From CAYXVB01 sp964467785 (GTDB lineage Bacteria > Bdellovibrionota > UBA1018), in the NCBI GenBank assembly GCA_964467785.1, contig CAYXVB010000028.1:1-30021 (forward strand): a stretch of DNA of 30,021 nucleotides. Direction: 5' to 3'. Both the position numbers and the translations under genes were made by a program. Under the pieces are notes generated by a model, which saw nothing but the letters and a program-made list of their open reading frames with translations, was not told where the DNA came from and made no database searches. Each line of letters starts with the position of its first letter. Position 1 is the stretch's first letter. Of the stretch, positions 25,681 to 30,021 are shown one piece after another.

Positions 25681-26514
25681 ATGTCACTGCGTATCGCTAC
25701 TAATATTCAAGCCATCGCCGCCCAACGCTCGATGGGCATCAATCGCCTCAATCAAGACCGTTCCTTGGAGCGGTTGTCTTCCGGCAGCCGGATCAATCGC
25801 GCGGGCGATGATGCCGCCGGCCTCGCCATCTCCGAAAAATTGAAAGCCAGCATCCGTTCGATGAAACAGGCATCGCGCAACGCCAACGACGGGATCTCGA
25901 TGATCCAGGTGGCGGAAGGCTCGATGAACGAAGTGAGCAACATCCTCACCCGCCTGCGCGAACTGTCGATCCAAGCGGCTTCCGACACGATCGGCGACTC
26001 AGAACGCATGTTCGTGAATAAAGAAGTCCAGGCCCTCAAGGAAGAAGTGACCCGTATCGCTCAGTCCACTGAGTACAACGGCACGAAGCTCCTCAATGGG
26101 TCCGCCGACAAGCTCGACATCCAGGTCGGCATCCACAATAATCCCTTTGAAGACCGTTTCGTCTTCGACGCTTCGAGCCTGATCAGCACCACCGAGGCCC
26201 TTGGCATCAACGATGTGTCGACCGAGTCGAAGTTGACCTCGCAGGAAAACCTGGCTCTGATCGACTCAGCCATCACCAAGGTCAATGAAAACCGCTCCGC
26301 GCTCGGCGCCCTGCAAAACCGCCTCGGTTCGTCCATCAACAACTTGGCGATCTACCGCGAGAACTTGGAAGCCGCCAACAGCCGTATCCGCGACACCGAC
26401 ATGGCTGATGAAACGACCGAACTGACTAAGTCGAACATCCTGACCCAATCCACGATCTCCGTCCTGGGCCAGGCCAATTCGATCCCCCAGATGGCCCTCA
26501 AGCTTCTCGGCTGA
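25681..26514 (+). CDS. fliC: Flagellin
   Basis: 277-residue filament subunit, exported by the flagellar type III system. The D0/D1 N-terminal helices show IATNIQAIAAQR, ERLSSGSRINRAGDDAAGLAISEKL and the MIQVAEGSMNEVSNILTRLRELS region. The C-terminal D1/D0 helices show ENRSALGALQNRL, NLEAANSRIRDTDMADE and QANSIPQMALKLLG. The central variable part is only about 70 residues, so this is a short flagellin with little surface-exposed D2/D3 domain. ATG 25681 follows GGAGG at eight bases. It stands alone, with no chaperone or cap gene next to it, after a long structured leader and before a strong hairpin at 26573. Confidence 0.97.
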   Translation: MSLRIATNIQAIAAQRSMGINRLNQDRSLERLSSGSRINRAGDDAAGLAISEKLKASIRSMKQASRNANDGISMIQVAEGSMNEVSNILTRLRELSIQAASDTIGDSERMFVNKEVQALKEEVTRIAQSTEYNGTKLLNGSADKLDIQVGIHNNPFEDRFVFDASSLISTTEALGINDVSTESKLTSQENLALIDSAITKVNENRSALGALQNRLGSSINNLAIYRENLEAANSRIRDTDMADETTELTKSNILTQSTISVLGQANSIPQMALKLLG

Positions 26515-26572
26515 TCGATCCAGACTGACCGTAATCTGACCGTGTAATCACGAAAACCATGGACTCCCGTGC

Positions 26573-26600
26573 ATCGGCCTTCCCAACAGGGAAGGCCGAT
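26573..26600 (+). terminator. Strong terminator-like hairpin after flagellin
   Basis: Perfect 12-base stem ATCGGCCTTCCC / GGGAAGGCCGAT around an AACA loop, 58 bases past the flagellin stop. It lacks a following U-run, so it may stabilise the flagellin mRNA 3' end rather than, or as well as, terminate. Confidence 0.65.
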
Positions 26601-26651
26601 CACGCCTGAATGTTGGGCGAAGCCATAGTGGCTTCACCGATACGCACCGGA

Positions 26652-26688
26652 GGGAGCCCAGGCGGTCATGACGATCTTCTGGGCTCCC
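26652..26688 (+). repeat. Inverted repeat with 10-base arms
   Basis: GGGAGCCCAG (26652-26661) pairs perfectly with CTGGGCTCCC (26679-26688) around a 17-base loop that contains the palindrome GTCATGAC. Purpose unknown. Confidence 0.7.
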
Positions 26689-26769
26689 GACGCGGTCGGC
26701 CCCGAAACGAGACTGACCAGGCGTCGTCGCTGACACACGCTGAATTTTCAGGAAACAACGGAGTCCCGG

Positions 26770-26807
26770 TTCCCGTCCTTCGCGGCGGGGATCGGGAATA
26801 CGTTTTT
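26770..26807 (+). terminator. Hairpin with T-run before trmB
   Basis: TTCCCG-TCC pairs with GGA-CGGGAA (one bulged T) and is followed within four bases by TTTTT (26803-26807). It resembles an intrinsic terminator 46 bases upstream of trmB, and could close a short transcript from the gap. Confidence 0.45.
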
Positions 26808-26852
26808 GAAACCGTGACTCCGGCAGCGCTTTGTGTCATAAGTTGCGCCGCC

Positions 26853-27575
26853 ATGGATCCGACCCATTTGCCGTTACAGCATCCGGATTACCGATATCCG
26901 GAATCCCGAAACCCCTACTCGCAAAAGATCGAGAAGTACCGGGGCGTCGTGTTTTCAAACAACGAGACAGAGACCCTTCAAGGTCGCTGGCGGACGGCCT
27001 TGGCCGACGGCGATTCGAGCCCCGGCCGCAAGCTGGTCGTCGAGATCGGCTGCAACGCGGGCCATGTCATCGTCGAATGGGCGGCGCGCGACCCCAAGAC
27101 CGCGTACGTGGGGCTGGACTGGAAATTCAAGCCGATCTTCCGCGCCGCGGAAAAGGCCGAGAAAAAAGGCCTGAAGAACATCCTCTTCTTCCGGGCGCAC
27201 GCTGACCGGATCCAGCACATGTTCGGGCCCGGCGAAATCGACGAGCTCTGCCTCTACTTCCCAGACCCATGGGCCAAGAAAAAACAGCTCAAGAACCGTT
27301 GGCTCACCGCCGCCCGCCTGCGCGAAGTGGCCCCTCTGCTCAAGATGGGTGGGATCCTCCACATCAAGACCGACCACCTCGGTTATTTCGAGTGGATGGA
27401 GGAAGCGGTCAAGCAAACCGCGGAGCTCTGGGAAGTCCTCGAGCACACTCGGGACCTCCACGCCGGCAATCCGCGCGCACATGAGCTGAAGATGCCGGAA
27501 GTCACGCTTTTCGAACGGCTTTTCATTGCCGACGGAATCAAAATCAACAGCTTCCGCCTGAAGCGGATTCGCTGA
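26853..27575 (+). CDS. trmB: tRNA (guanine-N7-)-methyltransferase
   Basis: 240 residues. Methylates guanine 46 in the variable loop of tRNA, using S-adenosylmethionine. The SAM-binding strand-loop is VEIGCNAGHVI (about 63-73), followed by YVGLDWKFKPI. The family signature is ELCLYFPDPWAKKKQLKNR, and the C-terminal part has TDHLGYFEWM and a closing NPRAHEL ... TLFERLF motif corresponding to the usual T-x-x-E-x-x-F. ATG 26853 gives a 25-residue head before RG-VVFSN; the frame is open further back, without Shine-Dalgarno or family support. No obvious ribosome-binding sequence precedes it. It is a single gene 58 bases before the next kinase. Confidence 0.93.
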   Translation: MDPTHLPLQHPDYRYPESRNPYSQKIEKYRGVVFSNNETETLQGRWRTALADGDSSPGRKLVVEIGCNAGHVIVEWAARDPKTAYVGLDWKFKPIFRAAEKAEKKGLKNILFFRAHADRIQHMFGPGEIDELCLYFPDPWAKKKQLKNRWLTAARLREVAPLLKMGGILHIKTDHLGYFEWMEEAVKQTAELWEVLEHTRDLHAGNPRAHELKMPEVTLFERLFIADGIKINSFRLKRIR

Positions 27576-27633
27576 GCGCCTGGACCGGCGAGGGATTGCT
27601 TTCGGCGACTCCGACCGGTAGGCTCTCGCGCTG

Positions 27634-29163
27634 ATGATGAACTCCGCCACGTCCCGGTACCTAGAGAACCACGAGGACTTCCTGGATGCCACGCTGAGCG
27701 TCCTCCCCTGCCTGGTCAGCTACATCGATGAACAGGGGATCTACCGATACGTCAACCGCTGCTATGAAGAGTGGTTCGGGACACCCGCCGCAAGCGTCAT
27801 CGGCCGCCACATCACTGAAGTGCTCGGTCCTTCCGCGATGAAAGTGCTGGGACCCTATATCGAAGGCGCCCTCCGCGGCGAAGCCCAAGGCTTCGAGACC
27901 GAAGTGCCCTATCAAACCGCGGGACTCCGGCATGTCAAGATCAGCTACATCCCCGCCCGCCCCTCCCCGGCAGAGGATCCGCGCGGTTTTTACGCGGTGG
28001 TGCAAGACATCTCCGAGCAAGTGCTCGCGCGCAAGGCAGTGCAGGAGCACCAGCAGGAGCTGCGCAAGATCATTGACAACCTGCCGGCGGTGATCGCCTA
28101 CTGGGACGCTGGCCGCCGCAACGTGCACGCCAACCGGGCATTCGTCGACGACCTCGGAAAAGATCCGGACCTGATCAAAGGCTGGCACGTCGCGGAAGTC
28201 GCGGGCGCCGAGATGTACGAAGAGGTTCGGAAGTACATCGACGGCGTTTATAATGGCGAGCCCCAACAGTTCGAGCAGGAGTTCAAGATGCCGGATGGCA
28301 CGATCCGCCACGGTATCGCGACGCTGATTCCTGACTTCGAAGCCGGTCCCCGAAGCCGAGTGCAAGGCTACTTCTCGATCATCAACGATGTCACGCCGCT
28401 CAAGCTCCTCGAGCGCGAGCGCTTGGAAATGGAGCGACGCCTGGTGAGCGCGTCCAAGCTCTCGTCGCTGGGCGAAATGGCCGCGGGAATCGCGCACGAG
28501 ATCAACAACCCGCTAACGATCATCCAGGGTTACGCATCCCAGCTCCGGTTTTTCGCCGAAAGCGGGACTCTGGAACTCGCTGGCGCGATCCATGGACTCG
28601 GGAAAATCGAAGCCACCGTGGACCGCATCGCCGCGATCGTGCGCGGGCTGCGCGCCTTTGCTCGCGATGCCGAGGCGGACCCGGTGATCCGTGCGCCGCT
28701 CAGCAGGATCGTCTCGGAGACGATCGAGCTCTGCGTCCCGCGCCTCAAGGAATCCAGCATTCGCCTGGAGACGAAGGTCGACACCGACGTGTCTCTTCTG
28801 TGCCGACCAGCGCAAATTACCCAGATCCTGGTCAATCTTCTCAACAACTCCGCGGACGCGGTCTCCGATCTGCCCCGCGAAAAACGCTGGATCCGGATCG
28901 AAGCCGATCCCCGCACCAACGGCGACGGCGCGGAAGCCCATCCCCGCGTCCGGCTCCGAGTCACCGACGCCGGCGGAGGTATTGCCCCCGAGGTGGTCGA
29001 AAAGATGATGCTCCCCTTCTTCACGACGAAGGAAGTCGGCAAGGGCACCGGCCTGGGCCTGAGCATCTCGCGCGGTCTTGCCGAAGTCCACGGCGGAACT
29101 CTGATCTATGACTCCGCTCGGAGCAACACGAGCTTTGTCCTTGAGCTTCCCTGTTCGCGATGA
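27634..29163 (+). CDS. Soluble PAS-PAS sensor histidine kinase
   Basis: 509 residues, without membrane segments, so a cytoplasmic sensor. Two PAS domains occupy about 15-130 (VSYIDEQGIYRYVNRCYEEWFG) and 140-260 (VIAYWDAGRRNVHANRAFVDDLG), each closing in a PAC-like strand (GFYAVVQDIS and GYFSIINDVT). The kinase core has the H-box LGEMAAGIAHEINNPLT with His288, N-box NLLNNSADAV, then VTDAGGGI and GKGTGLGLSI. No response regulator adjoins it in the window, so its partner is unknown (orphan here). It ends 22 bases before an MFS transporter, which may be cotranscribed. Two Met codons start the frame; I used the first. Confidence 0.93.
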   Translation: MMNSATSRYLENHEDFLDATLSVLPCLVSYIDEQGIYRYVNRCYEEWFGTPAASVIGRHITEVLGPSAMKVLGPYIEGALRGEAQGFETEVPYQTAGLRHVKISYIPARPSPAEDPRGFYAVVQDISEQVLARKAVQEHQQELRKIIDNLPAVIAYWDAGRRNVHANRAFVDDLGKDPDLIKGWHVAEVAGAEMYEEVRKYIDGVYNGEPQQFEQEFKMPDGTIRHGIATLIPDFEAGPRSRVQGYFSIINDVTPLKLLERERLEMERRLVSASKLSSLGEMAAGIAHEINNPLTIIQGYASQLRFFAESGTLELAGAIHGLGKIEATVDRIAAIVRGLRAFARDAEADPVIRAPLSRIVSETIELCVPRLKESSIRLETKVDTDVSLLCRPAQITQILVNLLNNSADAVSDLPREKRWIRIEADPRTNGDGAEAHPRVRLRVTDAGGGIAPEVVEKMMLPFFTTKEVGKGTGLGLSISRGLAEVHGGTLIYDSARSNTSFVLELPCSR

Positions 29164-29185
29164 CCCCAAGGACATTGGACAAAGA

Positions 29186-30021
29186 ATGGCGCTGACTGAA
29201 ACAGAACTCGACTCACGGCCCATCCCCTTGACTGTCTGGGCGCTCGGCGCGGTCAGTTTTTTCACGGATGTCTCGAGCGAGATGATCTATCCGCTGATGC
29301 CCGCGTTTCTCGCCGGCGCGCTCGGCGCTTCAGCCGCCCAGATCGGCTTGATCGAAGGCCTCGCGGAGACAACGGCTTCCTTGCTCAAGATCATTTCGGG
29401 CGCCTGGGCGGACCGCTCGCGGCGGCGCAAACCGCTGGTGCTGTTGGGTTACGGGCTCTCAGGCGCGATGCGTCCGCTGATCGGATTAGCGCCGACGTGG
29501 CTGACGGTGCTGGGACTGCGCTTTACCGACCGGATCGGCAAGGGAATTCGTTCCGCCCCTCGCGACGCCCTGATCGCGGATGTCACGCCACCGAACCGGC
29601 GCGGCGCCGCCTTTGGGATCCATCGCGCGATGGATCACGCGGGCGCGGTCGTGGGTCCGCTCCTGGCGATGCTGCTCCTGAACGTTTTCTCGCTTCCGAT
29701 TCGCCACGTGTTTCTTTGGGCCGCGCTGCCGGCTCTCCTAGCGATGTTCGTGATTGTCTATGGGGTCCGGGAAAAACGCGCTTCCCCATTTCCGCGCGCG
29801 CAGGATCGCGATTCCGCGAAGGAGAAACCCGCACCGTTGCTGCGCTGGAGCGCGCTGCCCGCGCGTTTCAAAAGAGTGCTTCTGATCCTGATCCTTTTCA
29901 CGCTGGGAAACTCGACTGACGCTTTTCTCTTACTTCGTCTCAACGAGGCGGGCGTGGCGCCAGGCTGGATCGCCTCGCTCTGGGCCGCGCTCCACGTCGT
30001 CAAGATGACGGCCACGACCTG
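29186..30021 (+). CDS. MFS transporter (3' truncated by window end)
   Basis: Open from ATG 29186 to the window edge, 278 residues visible. It begins with VWALGAVSFFTDVSSEMIYPLMPAFLAGALG, the typical first helix of an MFS branch marked by 'SFFTDxSSEMIYP'. The motif A-like loop between helices 2 and 3 reads GAWADRSRRRKPLV, and helix 4/5 contains DRIGKGIRSAPRDALIAD and HRAMDHAGAVVGPL. About seven helices are present in the visible part, with a long basic cytoplasmic loop (EKRASPFPRAQDRDSAKEK) before helix 7. Secondary transport of a small molecule or drug is likely; substrate unknown. Confidence 0.88.
   Translation, partial: MALTETELDSRPIPLTVWALGAVSFFTDVSSEMIYPLMPAFLAGALGASAAQIGLIEGLAETTASLLKIISGAWADRSRRRKPLVLLGYGLSGAMRPLIGLAPTWLTVLGLRFTDRIGKGIRSAPRDALIADVTPPNRRGAAFGIHRAMDHAGAVVGPLLAMLLLNVFSLPIRHVFLWAALPALLAMFVIVYGVREKRASPFPRAQDRDSAKEKPAPLLRWSALPARFKRVLLILILFTLGNSTDAFLLLRLNEAGVAPGWIASLWAALHVVKMTATT

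Larger units (their letters stand above)
26515..26852 (+). other. Gap between flagellin and trmB with three hairpins
   Basis: No convincing protein gene. It holds three separate inverted repeats (26573-26600, 26652-26688 and 26770-26798), the last followed by a T-run. An open frame runs through into trmB from 26610, but its codons look non-coding. Confidence 0.6.

Overview
The window looks like chromosomal DNA of a flagellated, GC-rich Gram-negative bacterium. It carries lipoproteins with lipoboxes, outer-membrane barrels, a LolA-like/ABC export operon, a flagellin, sigma-54 and histidine-kinase signalling, and a PilZ protein. Overall style (many signal-peptide proteins, a flagellin ending MALKLLG, an acyltransferase-PilZ fusion) suggests a Bdellovibrionota or old 'deltaproteobacterial' lineage, but this is inference; no rRNA or other phylogenetic marker is present. 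I see no tRNA, rRNA, CRISPR array, insertion sequence or phage gene.

Layout. 1-1037: the end of a barrel-like protein overlapping a TIG-domain lipoprotein. 1046-4688: ddl (minus), divergent from glutamate dehydrogenase, which is followed one base later by a secreted phospholipase C/S1-nuclease-fold protein. 4716-7754 (minus) and 15551-18427 (plus): two large paralogous secreted proteins. Between them lie a tightly overlapping operon of a membrane histidine kinase, a sigma-54 response regulator and a small S4-like protein (8097-11991), a membrane-anchored hypothetical protein, and an M1 aminopeptidase. 18450-19823: acyltransferase-PilZ fusion. 19955-24051 (minus): a four-gene envelope export operon (LolA-like protein, outer-membrane barrel, ABC ATPase, FtsX-type permease). 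24304-25355 (minus): glycine-rich RRM RNA-binding protein and a lipoprotein. 25681-30021 (plus): flagellin, trmB, a PAS-PAS histidine kinase and a truncated MFS transporter.

The most striking content is the paralogous pair. Each has a signal peptide, then a predicted class II (CCA/poly(A)-polymerase-like) nucleotidyltransferase domain, then a segment with the H...GxGxY...E pattern of PARP-like ADP-ribosyltransferases, then a long helical-repeat tail. The key residues fall at almost identical positions in both. I infer a family of exported nucleotide-transferring enzymes or effectors; this fold assignment is by eye and needs structural confirmation.

A second thread is regulatory. The flagellar sigma-28 -10 motif GCCGATAA occurs just upstream of three genes in the correct orientation (the 12087 gene, the second paralog and the acyltransferase-PilZ gene). 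Two of these have a good -35 at exactly 15 bases. This suggests that several genes in this window may be co-expressed with flagellar genes.
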